Shown here: positions 30,825-31,083 of the stretch, piece by piece
How the letters are laid out: every line of letters begins with the position of its first letter
Numbering within the stretch: the stretch's first letter is position 1
Virus record (IMG/VR): IMGVR_UViG_3300032334_000897
Coordinates: 1-31,083 of that record
Strand: one strand, 5' to 3'
Origin: a virus
Length of the DNA: 31,083 bases
Notes under the pieces: generated by a model
Databases searched by the model: none
The model's input: the letters and a program-made list of their open reading frames with translations, nothing else
What the model was told of the DNA's origin: nothing
Made by a program: the position numbers and the translations under genes

Positions 30825-31083
30825 ATGGCTAAGGCAACAAAAATCAATCACTGGGAAGGTCTCTCGGTTCAGGAAATCATCGATGCCGCCGCTAAATTGT
30901 CGGCTGAGGCTTCCTTGATCGCAAAAAAACTTGATCAGGCTAAAGAAATCATCCGTGGCCTTGGCAAGGAACAATCCCACGCGGGTAATTTCTTCATCGC
31001 ATGCGTCGGCAAGGACAGCATTGGCTTCCGCGTTGATCGCAAGCGCATCGAAGAAGAGATGGGCAAGGATTGGATCGAAGACC
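30825..31083 (+). CDS. Hypothetical phage protein, truncated by window end
   Basis: An open frame from the ATG at 30825 that runs to the window end (86 codons seen). The sequence MAKATKINHWEGLSVQEII, then AAAKLSAEASLIAKKLDQA, FFIACVGKDSIGFRVDRKR and EEMGKDWIED has a helical first half, a small beta hairpin and a helix ending in W-I-E-D. This layout resembles small phage proteins near recombination nucleases that end in a DxxxVxxxLGxxWxxxH pattern; function is not established. It has its own promoter and conserved leader. A minus-strand frame here is antisense. Confidence 0.7.
   Translation, partial: MAKATKINHWEGLSVQEIIDAAAKLSAEASLIAKKLDQAKEIIRGLGKEQSHAGNFFIACVGKDSIGFRVDRKRIEEEMGKDWIED

Overview
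The window is a stretch of a tailed double-stranded DNA phage (Caudoviricetes) or prophage. It carries virion structural genes, a lysis cassette, a phage recombination module and a phage replication module, packed tightly with many start/stop overlaps. I saw no tRNA, rRNA, CRISPR array, insertion sequence or integrase. The head-tail genes look like those of short-tailed (P22-like podovirus) phages: gp4-like adaptors, a gp10-like stabilisation/tail-hub protein, large internal or ejection-type proteins and tail fibres, with no tape measure or sheath. Terminase, portal, major capsid and DNA polymerase genes are not here and presumably lie outside. The gene set (GTA-type holin, GH108 endolysin, ERF, Gp157, RusA, stand-alone DnaA-C-like protein) and the moderate base composition fit an alphaproteobacterial host. 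That host assignment is inference only.

Layout. (1) 17-22244, plus strand, late genes: small basic head-associated proteins (17-816); a structural protein, first adaptor, zinc-finger/beta-module protein and two fibre-like proteins (819-6484); small proteins and a lysis cassette with four membrane proteins and an endolysin (6494-9014); second adaptor and gp10-like protein (9027-12308); small virion proteins and a GNAT (12308-13815); two very large internal-virion-type proteins, the first with an internal S74 chaperone-protease domain (13828-19358); a glycine-rich receptor-binding fibre, a possible fibre-assembly protein, a cupin and a methyltransferase (19366-22244). (2) 22332-25811, minus strand: Gp157, ERF annealing protein, SSB-like protein, two unknowns, a PD-(D/E)XK-like protein, an HNH protein and an unknown, ending against the late genes at a convergent hairpin region (22245-22331). 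(3) 25875-31083, plus strand, divergent from block 2 across a short control region: small conserved protein, XRE/Cro-like HTH, RusA resolvase, DnaA-domain-IV-like protein, SF2 helicase, zinc-ribbon/Toprim primase, small unknowns, a 2OG-Fe(II) oxygenase and a gene cut by the window end.

The least ordinary features are: a duplicated promoter plus 5' leader with a covarying hairpin ahead of the genes at 29701 and 30825; an S74 domain in the middle of an 1097-residue protein with an intact Ser-Lys pair; one beta module recurring in three virion proteins, with near-identical DNA in two of them; and a cupin-methyltransferase pair translationally linked to the receptor-binding fibre. Family calls rest on reading motifs by eye; no database search was run.
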